Part shown: in pieces, positions 8,378-17,479 of the stretch
Position numbering within the stretch: position 1 is the first letter of the stretch
Layout: the number at the start of each line of letters is the position of its first letter
Assembly: GCA_023150555.1 (NCBI GenBank)
Contig: JAKLKQ010000003.1
Coordinates: forward strand, 1-64,000
DNA length: 64,000 bases
Direction of reading: 5' to 3'
DNA from: Planctomycetota bacterium
GTDB lineage: Bacteria > Planctomycetota > SZUA-567 > H5-PLA8
The notes under the pieces: generated by a model
Told to the model about the DNA's origin: nothing
What the model saw: the letters and a program-made list of their open reading frames with translations, nothing else
The model's database searches: none
Program-made: the position numbers and the translations under genes

Positions 8378-9430
8378 TTAAGCGGGCAGTTGCTGCGTCA
8401 GGCAGTGCAGCGAACCCAGGCCCCAGATCAGGTCCACGCAGTGGATGCCGACGACGGGACGGTCGGTGAACAGCTCGCTCAGGATGCCCAGCGCGGCGCG
8501 GTCGGCCGGGTCGTTGAAAGTGGGCACCAGCACCGCGGCGTTGGTGATGTAGAAGTTCGCGTAGCTGGCTGGCAGGCGGTCGCCGTCGAAGTAGAGCGGC
8601 CGCGGCATGGGCAGCTCGACGACGTTCAGCGCGCAGCCGTCTTCCAGGCGCATGGACTGCAGGCGCTCGCGGTTCTCCTCCAGCGGGCGGTAGTTCACGT
8701 CGCCGGAATCGCTCTCGCGCACGCAGACCACCGTGTTCGGATTGACAAAGCGGCACAGATCGTCGACGTGCCCGTGCGTGTCGTCGCCGGCGATTCCGCG
8801 CCCCAGCCACAGCACGTTCGTTGCGCCCAGTGCCTCGCGCAGGACGTCTTCGTAGATCTCGCGCGTGAAACCAGGATTGCGCACCTGGTTCACCTGATCG
8901 AGCAGGCACTCCTCGGTGGTGATCAGCGTGCCGCGCCCGTTGACCTCCAGCGCTCCGCCTTCCAGCACCACGGCCTCGCCGCCGCGCATGACCGGGCGAA
9001 GCGGCAGGCCAAGTTCCATCGCAGCGCGCTCGGGAATCTTGGCGTCCTTGGGCCCCAGTTCGTAGCGCGCCCAGTGATTGAAATGGAAGCGCGCGATGGC
9101 GCGTTCGCCGCCGCGCTTGACCGTGATCGGCCCGAAGTCGCGCGCCCAGCAGCTCTCGGTCCGCCAGCGGTGGAAGACGATCTTGCCCATGTCCACGCCG
9201 GCGCGTTCCAGGGCGCGGCGCGCGCGCGTCTCGATGTCCTTGCGGTCGACGACGATGCGCACGGTCTCGCCCGGCGAGATCTTCCGCGCCATCTCGGCGA
9301 AGGCCCACGGCACGACGTTGGTCTTGCCCGGCCAGTCGAAGTGCGTGTGCGGCCAGACCAGCCAAGTCGCTTCGTGCCGGTCCCACTCGGCCGGCATGCG
9401 CCACGTATTTTCGTCGGAATGTTCGGACAT
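8378..9430 (-). CDS. aguA: Agmatine deiminase
   Basis: A 350-aa member of the peptidyl-arginine deiminase superfamily. Motifs include MPAEWDRHEATWLVWPH near the start, TESCWARDFGP, LEGGALEVNG, and the catalytic region GDDTHGHVDDLCRF with the essential His and Asp. The nucleophilic Cys is at 343 in GLGSLHCLTQQ. The enzyme hydrolyses agmatine to N-carbamoylputrescine and ammonia. It begins three bases after the aguB stop (TAA-ATT-ATG), so the two are translationally coupled and complete the agmatine-to-putrescine route. No arginine decarboxylase is in the window. Confidence 0.93.
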   Translation of the reverse strand: MSEHSDENTWRMPAEWDRHEATWLVWPHTHFDWPGKTNVVPWAFAEMARKISPGETVRIVVDRKDIETRARRALERAGVDMGKIVFHRWRTESCWARDFGPITVKRGGERAIARFHFNHWARYELGPKDAKIPERAAMELGLPLRPVMRGGEAVVLEGGALEVNGRGTLITTEECLLDQVNQVRNPGFTREIYEDVLREALGATNVLWLGRGIAGDDTHGHVDDLCRFVNPNTVVCVRESDSGDVNYRPLEENRERLQSMRLEDGCALNVVELPMPRPLYFDGDRLPASYANFYITNAAVLVPTFNDPADRAALGILSELFTDRPVVGIHCVDLIWGLGSLHCLTQQLPA

Positions 9431-9433
9431 AAT

Positions 9434-10327
9434 TTAATCGATGAACCGCCGCGTGAGGTCCTGGAACGCGTCGACCCGCCGGTCGCGCAGGAACGGCCAG
9501 CCGCGCCGCACCTCTTCAATGCGCGCGGGGTCGACTTCGCCGTACAGAATCGCCTCCTTGTCCGCGGGCGCCTCGGCCAGGACCACGCCCTGCGGGTCGC
9601 ACAGGAACGTACTGCCCCAGAACGTCAGCCCCCCGTTCTTGCCTCCGCCGCCGGGCTCGTGGCCGACGCGGTTCACCGCCGCGACGTACACGCCGTTGGC
9701 CACCGCGTGCCCGCGCTGGACCGTGCGCCAGGCCTCGCGTTGCGCGGGGCCTTCGGTGTTCTTGTCCGCCGACAGCCAGCCGATGGCCGTGGGATAAAAG
9801 AGGATCTCGGCGCCCTGCAGCGCCGTCAGGCGCGCAGCTTCCGGATACCACTGGTCCCAACAGATCAGCGTGCCGATCTTCCCCGCGCGCGTGGCGAAAG
9901 TTTTGAAACCCAGGTCGCCCGGCGCGAAGTAGAACTTCTCGTAGAACTGCGGGTCGTCGGGAATGTGCATCTTGCGGTAGGTGCCGGCCAGCGAGCCGTC
10001 GGCGTCCAGCACCGCGAGGCTGTTGTGGTACAGTCCCGGCGCGCGCTTCTCGAAGACCGGCACGACGACGACGACCTTCTTCGCCTTCGCGACCTTCGCT
10101 AGCGCCTGGGTGCTCTCGCCCGGCAGCGTCTCCGCGAGGTCGAATATCTTTGCGTCCTCTTTCTGGCAGAAATAGCGGGTGCGGAAGAGTTCCGGCAGGC
10201 AGACGACCTTCGCGCCTTTGCCGGCGGCTTCCTGCGTGCACGCGACCGCCGTCTTCAGGTTGGCCTGCGCGTCGTCGCCGCAAGCCATCTGGACCAGGGC
10301 CACCTTGTACGGTCTCGCGTCGCTCAT
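9434..10327 (-). CDS. aguB: N-carbamoylputrescine amidase
   Basis: A 297-aa nitrilase-superfamily amidohydrolase with the triad Glu46 (CLPELF), Lys119 (YRKMHIPDDP) and Cys156 (LICWDQWYPEAARL). The segment FYEKFYFAPGDLGF is typical of AguB proteins. It converts N-carbamoylputrescine to putrescine, CO2 and ammonia, using the product of the coupled downstream aguA. The sulfatase gene upstream ends ten bases before this start, giving a probable three-gene operon. Putrescine supply for polyamines is the likely purpose. Confidence 0.92.
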   Translation of the reverse strand: MSDARPYKVALVQMACGDDAQANLKTAVACTQEAAGKGAKVVCLPELFRTRYFCQKEDAKIFDLAETLPGESTQALAKVAKAKKVVVVVPVFEKRAPGLYHNSLAVLDADGSLAGTYRKMHIPDDPQFYEKFYFAPGDLGFKTFATRAGKIGTLICWDQWYPEAARLTALQGAEILFYPTAIGWLSADKNTEGPAQREAWRTVQRGHAVANGVYVAAVNRVGHEPGGGGKNGGLTFWGSTFLCDPQGVVLAEAPADKEAILYGEVDPARIEEVRRGWPFLRDRRVDAFQDLTRRFID

Positions 10328-10337
10328 CGCAGAATCC

Positions 10338-11834
10338 TCACGTCTCCCGCCGGCCCCACGGGCCTTTCATGGCGGGCATGTAGGCGGGCTCCGGGTTCCA
10401 GGGCTCGCCGGAAAGTTTGCCGCTGCCGTCGAGCACATCGCTCTTGCCGTAGGCGAATCCGGCCAGGCGCTTTTCCAGACGCGCGTGCGCCTCGCGCGCG
10501 ATCTCCTTGTGCGCGGGATCGTCCGCGAGGTTGTGCAACTCGCCGGGATCCTTCTCGACGTCGAAAAGCTGCGCGATGGCTCCGTACTGCCAGTAGATGT
10601 ACTTCCATTTGCCCCAGCGCAGCATCGTGGAGTTGCGTTTGTGCTGGTACGCGTCGTAGGCTGCGACGACTTCGCTCTTCGCCACCGCGTTGTCCTTCAG
10701 CAGCGGCACCAGCGACCCGGCGTCGGCGCTCTTGGGTTTCGCGACGCCCGCAACGTCGAACAGCGTAGGCATCAGCGAGCTGATGCCCACCGGCCCGTCC
10801 ACGCGACCCTGCGCCGCGATGCCCAGCTCCGCGCGGCGCTCCGGCGGAACCCACCACACGTACGGCACGCGCGTGCTGGCCTCGTGGAAGATGCCTTTGA
10901 AGTAGACGTGGTGGTCGCCCATCATGTCGCCGTGATCGCTGGTGAACGCCACCGCGGTGTTCTCGCGCAGGCCCAGGCGTTCCAGCGTGTTCAGGATGCG
11001 CCCCAGGCAGTCGTCGATGTGCGTGATCAGCCCGTAGTAGTAGGCCAGCGCCACCCGCATCTGCTCTTCGCTTTGCGTATGCCAGCCGTAATAGCGCGCG
11101 GCGCGCTGCAGCGGCGCGATCTCCTGCTCGAGGCTGGCGGCACGGCGCGGCGAAGGCACGTCCTGCGGGCGGTACAGCCGATCGTACGGCTGCGGCGGGT
11201 CGTAGGGTGAATGCGGCTTGTTGAAACTCGCCCAGAGCATGAACGGCTTGCCGGCGCGTGCCTTGGCGTGGCGCTCCAGGAAGTCCACGCTCTCCCGCGC
11301 GACCCAGCTCGACGGATAGAACTCCTCCGGCAGCACCGACGCGCCGGCGAAGACATCGTTGTTGCCGATGCCGTGCCCGCGCGCGTAGCCGCCCCAAGGC
11401 GTCTCGCGGCGCAGCCAGGTCAGGTAGTCGTCGGGTTCCTCGCCGTTGCGCCCGGACTCGTAGATCTTCATCTCGTCGAAGCCGTACGGCGCACGCAGCG
11501 GCGAGAAGTGGCGCTTGCCGAAGACGCCCGTGCGGTAGCCGGCGTCGCGGAAGACTTCGCCCAGCGTCGGCGGCATCTCCTGCCAGATGCGTTCTTCCCA
11601 GCGGTTGCCGCCGAAGGTCAGCGGGTGCTGCCCGCGGATCCAGCTCGAACGCTGGGGCCCGCAGACCGGCGCCTCGGCGTAGGCCGAACGGAACCACATT
11701 CCGCCGGGCGACGTCGCCAAGCCGTCCAGGTGCGGTGTACGCAGCACGGGGTGGCCTTCGGCGCCGAGGCAGTCCCCGCGCTGCTGGTCGGTGGTGACGA
11801 GCAGGATGTTCAACGGCTGGCCGTCCTTGGGCAT
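10338..11834 (-). CDS. Type I (formylglycine) sulfatase
   Basis: A 498-aa alkaline-phosphatase-superfamily hydrolase beginning NILLVTTDQQRGDCLG, with metal ligands in TTDQQ and FTSDHGDMMGDH. The formylglycine consensus is C58-G-P-Q-R (CxPxR); the usual later Thr-Gly is Arg-Gly here (SSWIRG). FNKPHSPYDPP supplies the active-site Lys/His. There is no clear signal peptide, so a cytoplasmic location or unusual export is possible. It sits first in an apparent operon with aguB-aguA. On the minus strand a GGGTAGACT -10-like string ends only six bases before the ATG, suggesting a near-leaderless start. Substrate unknown. Confidence 0.88.
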   Translation of the reverse strand: MPKDGQPLNILLVTTDQQRGDCLGAEGHPVLRTPHLDGLATSPGGMWFRSAYAEAPVCGPQRSSWIRGQHPLTFGGNRWEERIWQEMPPTLGEVFRDAGYRTGVFGKRHFSPLRAPYGFDEMKIYESGRNGEEPDDYLTWLRRETPWGGYARGHGIGNNDVFAGASVLPEEFYPSSWVARESVDFLERHAKARAGKPFMLWASFNKPHSPYDPPQPYDRLYRPQDVPSPRRAASLEQEIAPLQRAARYYGWHTQSEEQMRVALAYYYGLITHIDDCLGRILNTLERLGLRENTAVAFTSDHGDMMGDHHVYFKGIFHEASTRVPYVWWVPPERRAELGIAAQGRVDGPVGISSLMPTLFDVAGVAKPKSADAGSLVPLLKDNAVAKSEVVAAYDAYQHKRNSTMLRWGKWKYIYWQYGAIAQLFDVEKDPGELHNLADDPAHKEIAREAHARLEKRLAGFAYGKSDVLDGSGKLSGEPWNPEPAYMPAMKGPWGRRET

Positions 11835-11919
11835 GCGCCCAGTCTACCCGGTGGGCCTGCGGTTTCCATCCGCGCCCGGCGAGGTAGCATGGAATACCCC
11901 CATATAAAGGAGGCGCGCC

Positions 11920-12750
11920 ATGAAGGTCTTCATCTCCGTGGACATCGAAGGCTGCGCCGGCGTGGTGGGACCCTTCCACACCGCGCGGGCGGGCGACGAT
12001 TACGGCGTTGCACGGCGCTGGATGACCCGCGAAGCCAACGCGGCGATCGAAGGCGCTTTCGCCGGCGGGGCCACCGAGATCCTCGTCAACGACAGCCACG
12101 GCTCGATGACCAACCTGGTGCTCGACGAGTTGGACCCGCGCGCGCGCGTGATCACCGGTAACACCAAGACCCTGAGCATGATGGAAGGCATCGACGGCGG
12201 CTTCGACGCAGCGATGTTCGTCGGCTACCACACCGCGGCGGGCGAGACAGGCACCATCTCGCACACGATGGCCATCCAGTTCCACCACGTGCGGCTGAAC
12301 GGCGAGCCCTGCGGCGAGTTCGACCTAAACGCCGCCGTCGCCGGGCAGTACGGCGCGCGCGCGGTGCTGCTCAGCGGCGACGACCGCATCTGCACGCACA
12401 TCGCCAAGCGCTACCCGCAGGTACGCGCCGTCGAGGTGAAGAAGTACCGCGGGCGCTACGCCTGCGACAACCTGCACCCCACCGCCGCGTGCGCGAAGAT
12501 CCGCTCCGCCGCCGCGGAGGCGATCAAGAACGCGGCGAAGGTGGAGCGCATCGTCCTGCGCGAACACGTGATGGAAATTGACCTGCCGAACGAAGTGGCC
12601 GCCGAATACGCCGCCATGCTGCCGTGCTACGAACAGGTAGGCGCGCGGACCGTGCGCTTCAGCGCGCCCGACGCCGCGAAGCTGTACCAGATGCAGATCG
12701 TGCTGGGCAAGATCGCCGTTGGCGCCATCCCGGTGCCGCCGCCGAAGTAG
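11920..12750 (+). CDS. dppA: M55-family D-aminopeptidase
   Basis: The 276-aa protein keeps every active-site residue of Bacillus DppA at the same numbering: zinc ligands Asp8, Glu10, His60, His104 and Glu133, and the catalytic His115. The motifs are [27 protein letters not shown] and GEFDLNA. The family forms a decameric, self-compartmentalised D-Ala-specific aminopeptidase, probably used to recycle D-amino-acid peptides from peptidoglycan. The start has ATATAAAGGAGGCGCG immediately upstream (11902-11917), an AT-rich extended Shine-Dalgarno that recurs at 40929. It is convergent with the glucokinase gene, only seven bases apart. Confidence 0.9.
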   Translation: MKVFISVDIEGCAGVVGPFHTARAGDDYGVARRWMTREANAAIEGAFAGGATEILVNDSHGSMTNLVLDELDPRARVITGNTKTLSMMEGIDGGFDAAMFVGYHTAAGETGTISHTMAIQFHHVRLNGEPCGEFDLNAAVAGQYGARAVLLSGDDRICTHIAKRYPQVRAVEVKKYRGRYACDNLHPTAACAKIRSAAAEAIKNAAKVERIVLREHVMEIDLPNEVAAEYAAMLPCYEQVGARTVRFSAPDAAKLYQMQIVLGKIAVGAIPVPPPK

Positions 12751-12757
12751 CGCCACT

Positions 12758-13510
12758 TCAGCGCTTTCTCCTGGGAACCTCCGCCCGGGCCGCCAACGCC
12801 GCGCCGACGATGCCGGCTTCGTTCAGCGTCTTCGCGGGCACGACGGGCGTGCGCGTCCTGATGCGCGGCAGGAACTTCTCGTGCTTCTTGCTCACGCCGC
12901 CGCCGATGATGAAGAGGTCCGGCCACAGCAGCGCCTCGACGTGCTCGAGGTAGTCCTCGACGTGCTTGGACCACTCCTTCCACTTCCATTTCTTCTCCCG
13001 GCGCGCTCGGTCGCTGGCGCGTTCCTCGGCGTCCTTGCCCTTCACTTCCAGATGCCCGATCTCGGTGTTGGGCAGCAGCTTCCCGTCCAGAAAGACGGCG
13101 CTGCCGATGCCGGTGCCCAGCGTCAGCAGGACCACGACGCCGCGGCGGCCCTTGCCCGCGCCGAAGGTCATCTCGGCGATGCCTGCGGCGTCAGCGTCGT
13201 TGAGGACCGTCGCGCGCAGGCCGGCGGTCTCGGCAAAGAGCGCCCGCGCGTCGGTGCCGATCCAGCTCCGGTCGATATTCGCCGCCGTCATCACCACGCC
13301 GTCCTTGACGACCGACGGCAGCGTGATGCCCAACGGCCCGCGCCAGCAGAAGTGCGCCGCCACTTCGGCGACGACCTCCGCGACGGGCTTGGGCTTGGCG
13401 GGGCGCGGCGTCAGCAGCCGGTAGCGCGGCGCGGTCAGGCGCCCCGTCGCGACGTCCACGGGCGCGCCTTTTATGCCCGTGCCGCCGATGTCGATGCCGA
13501 GGACCTTCAT
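12758..13510 (-). CDS. ppgK: Polyphosphate glucokinase-like ROK-family kinase
   Basis: A 250-aa ROK/hexokinase-fold kinase starting [16 protein letters not shown], the phosphate-1 motif in the form typical of polyphosphate glucokinases. It continues with [61 protein letters not shown] and the adenosine-type motif [10 protein letters not shown]. The Lys/Arg-rich [13 protein letters not shown] is also typical of the subfamily. It should phosphorylate glucose using polyphosphate and/or ATP in the cytoplasm. The gene is monocistronic, convergent with dppA and divergent from the membrane protein at 13671. Confidence 0.87.
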   Translation of the reverse strand: MKVLGIDIGGTGIKGAPVDVATGRLTAPRYRLLTPRPAKPKPVAEVVAEVAAHFCWRGPLGITLPSVVKDGVVMTAANIDRSWIGTDARALFAETAGLRATVLNDADAAGIAEMTFGAGKGRRGVVVLLTLGTGIGSAVFLDGKLLPNTEIGHLEVKGKDAEERASDRARREKKWKWKEWSKHVEDYLEHVEALLWPDLFIIGGGVSKKHEKFLPRIRTRTPVVPAKTLNEAGIVGAALAARAEVPRRKR

Positions 13511-13670
13511 GGTGCGCTCTCCGGCAGGCCGTTTCGTAAGGATTTCGCGATGAGAGAACTATAGAACGCCGCGCGCGGAAAACTACCCCCCTGCCCGGCC
13601 CCCATTGACGCGCGCTGTGGAGAAGGGTAGCGTCTTACTCAACCGGTTCACCATTGATAAGGAGTGTGCC

Positions 13671-14258
13671 ATGAGCGACCCCGCGCCCAATCCGGCGCCG
13701 CCGCCCGCGCCAGGTTCCGGATCTAAGCCCGACGCGATCAAGGATGTTCAGGCGAAGAGCAAGGAATTTCTCGAGAAGGCCAAGAGCGGCACGCTGGACG
13801 AAGGCGCGCTGCGCTGGGGCCTCAGCGCCGGCGCGATCGTCAGCGGCGTCAGCCTGCTGTTCAACTACCTCAATTACGGAGACCTTGGTCCGTTCGGTTC
13901 CGCGAAGGTCACGGGGCTCGACCTGTTGAGCTTCCGGGGCGGCTTCAGCATGGATAGCCTGTTCGTGATCGCGATCCCGCTCTCGGCGCTCTTCGGCCTA
14001 TACCTGCATTTCGGCGAGCCCACGGCGAAGCTGCTGAGCCTCGAGGCCCCCGGCCGCGCGAAACTCATCCACCTGATCGGCATGATCGCGGCCGCGTTCG
14101 GGGTCATCGGCTGCATGAAGTTCCTCAGCCACCAGGTCTGTTTGGGCAGCGTGCTGGGCCTGGTGGGCCTGGCTGTTCTGGCCTTCGTGCACTTCAAACT
14201 CTGGCAGATCTCGCCGCCTGCGCCGGCGGAGCAGCCGCCCGTGCCTCCGGCAAGCTAG
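13671..14258 (+). CDS. Small integral membrane protein, unknown function
   Basis: A 195-aa protein with a Pro/Ala-rich cytoplasmic start, a short charged helix (KDVQAKSKEFLEKAKSG) and four hydrophobic segments: WGLSAGAIVSGVSLLFNYL, LFVIAIPLSALFGLYLHF, LIHLIGMIAAAFGVIGCM and VLGLVGLAVLAFVHFKLW. It ends in a proline-rich tail. No family is recognised. The ATG at 13671 has AAGGAG eight bases upstream, and a GGGTAGCGT -10-like string lies at 13625-13633. A strong intrinsic terminator follows at 14290, so it is probably monocistronic. Confidence 0.7.
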   Translation: MSDPAPNPAPPPAPGSGSKPDAIKDVQAKSKEFLEKAKSGTLDEGALRWGLSAGAIVSGVSLLFNYLNYGDLGPFGSAKVTGLDLLSFRGGFSMDSLFVIAIPLSALFGLYLHFGEPTAKLLSLEAPGRAKLIHLIGMIAAAFGVIGCMKFLSHQVCLGSVLGLVGLAVLAFVHFKLWQISPPAPAEQPPVPPAS

Positions 14259-14289
14259 CTGTTCTTCAGCGTTCGATTGGAGTAATGAC

Positions 14290-14318
14290 CCGCGTGCGCC
14301 GCACGCGGATTATTTTTT
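14290..14318 (+). terminator. Intrinsic terminator
   Basis: CCGCGTGC-GCC-GCACGCGG is a perfect 8-bp stem with a three-base loop (14290-14308), followed by ATTATTTTTT. It ends the membrane-protein transcript and overlaps the stop codon of the convergent gene at 14310. Confidence 0.85.
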
Positions 14319-15692
14319 GGGCGAAGCGGCCGGGGCCGGCGTGCGGCAGCGCGAGAGGCTGAGCAGCGCCATCGCCGTGCCGTAATCGAAGTGGTAATCG
14401 TAGAACGGATAGTCCCACCAGCAGCCGTCCTTCTCTTGCAGCGGCATCAGCACGTGCGCGAGCTGGTCGCGGAAGTGCGCACGCTCGCCCGCGGGCAGCT
14501 CGTCGATGCTCAGCCCCGCGTACAGGTGCCCGTAGTAGTAGAAGTAGCCGGCGATCGCGAAGAACGACTCGTGCGGAACCGGCCGCTTGCGCCCGGCGCT
14601 CAGCCAGCCGTTGCGCGCGAAGAGCCGGTCCAGCCAGGTCTTCAGCACCGCGTCGTTGCACGACGCGTCGCCCCACCGCCGCAGCGCCAGGTTGCAGGCC
14701 TGGCTGCGGCCCAGGCTTCCGGCGGGGCGGTTGATGTCCCACACCGGCCATTTCTTCAGGTACTCGCCGTAGAGGTAGGTGTAGTCCGCGTTGCGCTGGC
14801 GCCGGATGGACCACGTCGCGCGGTCGATCAGCTTCTGCGGCACGGCGCGCCCGATGCCCTGCGCGTCCTTCAGCGCAAGCAGCACCGTCGCGGTGGTGAA
14901 GCTCGACGGGCTGCTGCCCGGCTTCTGGGTGCGCGTATGGAAATCGTAGTAACCCCAGCCGCCGTCGATGGACTCGTAGCGTCCCAGCAGCTCGATCTGC
15001 TGGTCGATCAGCTGCGCGAGCTTCGCGCGGCGTTCGGCGTTCTTCTTAGCCTCCTCCTCTAAATCTAGTCCGTGCAGGCGCACCAGGCCCTGGATGGCGA
15101 AGGCGTGGCCCCAGACGTTGTAGAGCGCGTCGGGCGTGGCGCGGCGCAGCTTCGGCAAGTGCTCGCCCATCCACTTCTCCGCGCGCTCCAGCGCCTTGTG
15201 CACGCGCTTGTCGCTGCGGTAATCGGCCGCGTCGCACAGCGCCCACACCGCCAGGCCGGTGACGGCGGAGCGGAAGGCGTCGTGCGCGCCCGGCGCCGGC
15301 GCGTAGATGTTCAGATCCTTGGTCTGGCGCGCGCTGCCCCACCAGCCGTCCTTGTTCTGGCGTTCGAGCAGAAAGGCCACGCCGCGCGCGAGCGACGCTT
15401 CCAGCGCGGCGGGATCGAGCGGCTCGACGGGTTCGGGCTTGGGGCCTTCGACGGCGGCGGCGGGCGGCGTGTCGCGGATCTTGAACGCGCGCTTGCGCTT
15501 CGCCTCGGCGTCTTCGGGCGCGGCGGGCGGCGCGGGCTTATCCGGCACGGCCGGCGCCGCTTCCGCTTCGTTCGGGGTCTTCGCTTCCTTCGTTTCTTCC
15601 ATGCCCGCGTCTTCCGCGTACACGCGGGCGTTCAGCCCCGCGGACAGCAGCAGCGCGGAAGCGCAAAGCGTAAAACGGACGCTGCGGGGCAT
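14310..15692 (-). CDS. Exported terpene-cyclase/prenyltransferase-fold (alpha/alpha toroid) protein
   Basis: A 460-aa protein with a signal peptide (RFTLCASALLLSAGLNARVYA), then an acidic Pro/Ala-rich linker of about 80 residues. The rest is made of repeated QxxDGxW-type motifs: LERQNKDGWWGSARQ, YESIDGGWGYYDF, SIRRQRNADYTYLYGEYL, LQEKDGCWWDYPFYDYHFDYGTAMALL. These repeats mark the squalene-cyclase-like toroid found in planctomycete exported proteins. The catalytic DxDD of squalene-hopene cyclase is absent, so it is more likely a binding or structural protein than a cyclase. Its start is four bases downstream of the HlyD-type adaptor stop, so the two are co-transcribed. Confidence 0.75.
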   Translation of the reverse strand: MPRSVRFTLCASALLLSAGLNARVYAEDAGMEETKEAKTPNEAEAAPAVPDKPAPPAAPEDAEAKRKRAFKIRDTPPAAAVEGPKPEPVEPLDPAALEASLARGVAFLLERQNKDGWWGSARQTKDLNIYAPAPGAHDAFRSAVTGLAVWALCDAADYRSDKRVHKALERAEKWMGEHLPKLRRATPDALYNVWGHAFAIQGLVRLHGLDLEEEAKKNAERRAKLAQLIDQQIELLGRYESIDGGWGYYDFHTRTQKPGSSPSSFTTATVLLALKDAQGIGRAVPQKLIDRATWSIRRQRNADYTYLYGEYLKKWPVWDINRPAGSLGRSQACNLALRRWGDASCNDAVLKTWLDRLFARNGWLSAGRKRPVPHESFFAIAGYFYYYGHLYAGLSIDELPAGERAHFRDQLAHVLMPLQEKDGCWWDYPFYDYHFDYGTAMALLSLSRCRTPAPAASPKK

Positions 15693-15696
15693 GGCG

Positions 15697-17367
15697 TTAC
15701 TTCTTTCCTTTTTCGCCGCCGGCGCCGGCCTTGGCGTCGTCCTTGCCGCCCTTTTCGCCCTGGTCGCCCTTGCCGTTCTTCTTCTTGTCGGGCTTGCCGA
15801 GCAGGACCTCGTCGCCTTCCTTCAGCCCCTCCAGGATCTCGGCCTTGCCGCCGAAGCGCTTTCCGACTTTCACCTTGCGCTTCTCGGGTTCTTGGCCTTC
15901 GTGGTAGATCTCCACGTAGGGGTCGTCGCCGAACGCGTCCTCGCTGCGCAGCACGGACTCGGGCACGGCCAGCGCATCCTTCTTGCGGTAGGGCACGAAG
16001 CGCGTCTCGCAGGCCATGCCGGGCATCAGGACGTCCGCGTCGCCGTTGATCGAGACGTCGAAGGTGGCGTCGAAGGTGCCGGGCGAGAGGGCGATCGGGT
16101 TCACCTGGGCGACCTTGGCGTCGAGCTTCAGGTCGGCGAAGCCCGCGGGCACGGCGCGGCCCGTGGCGCCTTCGCGCACGTACTGCAGGTCGGCTTCCTG
16201 CACCGCCGCGCGGATCTTCAGCGGGCGTGCCGGAACGACGGTCACCAGCACGTCGAAGGGCTTGATCATGCCGCCGGGGCGCATCATCTTCTCCATCATC
16301 TGCGACTCGGAGAAGACGCCGCGCGTGGCTTCGCCGTAGAAGACGAAGCCGTCGGCGGGCGCGGTCAACTTCATCAGCGCGCGGTCCTGCTTGAGTTCGG
16401 CCAGGTTGGCGGCGGCTTTCGCGCGGTCGTACTTCATCTTGGCGAGGTCCTCGGCCCGCTTGGCCCGGTCCAAGGGTTGCGTGGTGCGCGCTTTCTCGAG
16501 CGCCAGCGTGGTGCGCCGCAGGTCCTCCTCCACCTTCTCGTCCTGGCGCAGGATCAGGACCTTCATTTCCAGCTGGTGTTCTTCCTTCTCGCGCTCGAAA
16601 TAGGCCTTGCTCATCTTCACGTAATAGCGCTGGCGCTTGAGGATGAACTCCTCGGTCTCCTCGGTCAGGTCGTCAGCCTTGTACATCTTCTCGAGCTGCC
16701 GTAGTTCTTCCTCCTCCGACTCGCACCAGAACTGGCTGGACTCCAGCGACAGGTTCGCGCGCTTCACGCGCCACCCGCGCTCGGTGTCCTTCCAGGCCTT
16801 GCGTTCCTCCTCGGCGACCTTCTGCGCGCGCTCGGCGGCGGCGAGTTCGACGGGATCGCCGGCCTCGGCGAGCTTGATCTCCTCTTCCAGGCGCTGGATA
16901 GCCAGATCCGCGAGTTTCGCGCCCTTCTCCGCGTCGGCGATGGCCTCGTCGAGTTTCCGCGCGTCGAAGACGACAAGCTCGTCGCCCTTCTTCACCTTCG
17001 TGCCGGCCTCGACGGCCTTCTCGACCTGCCACATCGTCCACTGCTTCGCGGGCACGGACAGCGTGGCGCCGGCGGGAGCCTCGAAGGTGCCCTTCACCTT
17101 CACTTCGATCTGGAAGAGCTCCTTCTCGACGATGTGCGTGGGCGGCTTGGGGTCCTTCTCGTTCTTCTTGTCGTTCTCTTTCTTGTCCTGCGCGTCCTTC
17201 TCCTTGCCCTCCTCCTTCTTTCCGTCGTTGGGCAGGATGGGGTTGGCCAGGGGCGCCTCGCCGCCGCTCTTGCCTTCCTCCGCCGAAAGGCGCCCGCCGC
17301 AGGCCAGCGCCAGGGCCGCCAGCAGGGCCAACCCCGCGGGGGCCGTGTATCCGTTCCGTCGTAGCAT
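15697..17367 (-). CDS. HlyD/RND-type periplasmic adaptor (membrane fusion) protein
   Basis: A 556-aa protein starting at an ATG (17367-17365) ten bases after AGGAGG. The signal peptide region MLRRNGYTAPAGLALLAALALACGG is followed by a Lys/Glu/Asp-rich linker. The lipoyl/barrel-sandwich half-motif (AGTKVKKGDELVVFDARKLDEAI) leads into a very long alpha-helical hairpin (about residues 115-330). The second half-motif is LTAPADGFVFYGEATRG, and a beta-barrel and membrane-proximal domain follow (LMPGMACETRFVPYRKKDALAVPESVL). The C-terminus is Lys/Gly-rich. Such adaptors link an inner-membrane transporter to an outer-membrane channel, but no transporter or TolC gene is adjacent; the neighbour is the toroid protein. 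Confidence 0.82.
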   Translation of the reverse strand: MLRRNGYTAPAGLALLAALALACGGRLSAEEGKSGGEAPLANPILPNDGKKEEGKEKDAQDKKENDKKNEKDPKPPTHIVEKELFQIEVKVKGTFEAPAGATLSVPAKQWTMWQVEKAVEAGTKVKKGDELVVFDARKLDEAIADAEKGAKLADLAIQRLEEEIKLAEAGDPVELAAAERAQKVAEEERKAWKDTERGWRVKRANLSLESSQFWCESEEEELRQLEKMYKADDLTEETEEFILKRQRYYVKMSKAYFEREKEEHQLEMKVLILRQDEKVEEDLRRTTLALEKARTTQPLDRAKRAEDLAKMKYDRAKAAANLAELKQDRALMKLTAPADGFVFYGEATRGVFSESQMMEKMMRPGGMIKPFDVLVTVVPARPLKIRAAVQEADLQYVREGATGRAVPAGFADLKLDAKVAQVNPIALSPGTFDATFDVSINGDADVLMPGMACETRFVPYRKKDALAVPESVLRSEDAFGDDPYVEIYHEGQEPEKRKVKVGKRFGGKAEILEGLKEGDEVLLGKPDKKKNGKGDQGEKGGKDDAKAGAGGEKGKK

Positions 17368-17479
17368 GAAAGGCTTGCCTCCTAACGGTGGGTGCATGTA
17401 GTCCAATGACGCTCGATGGTACGAAATATGCCAGCGGAAGATTATGATTTTTTCCCCGGATCTTTCGGGCCTGGCCTCG

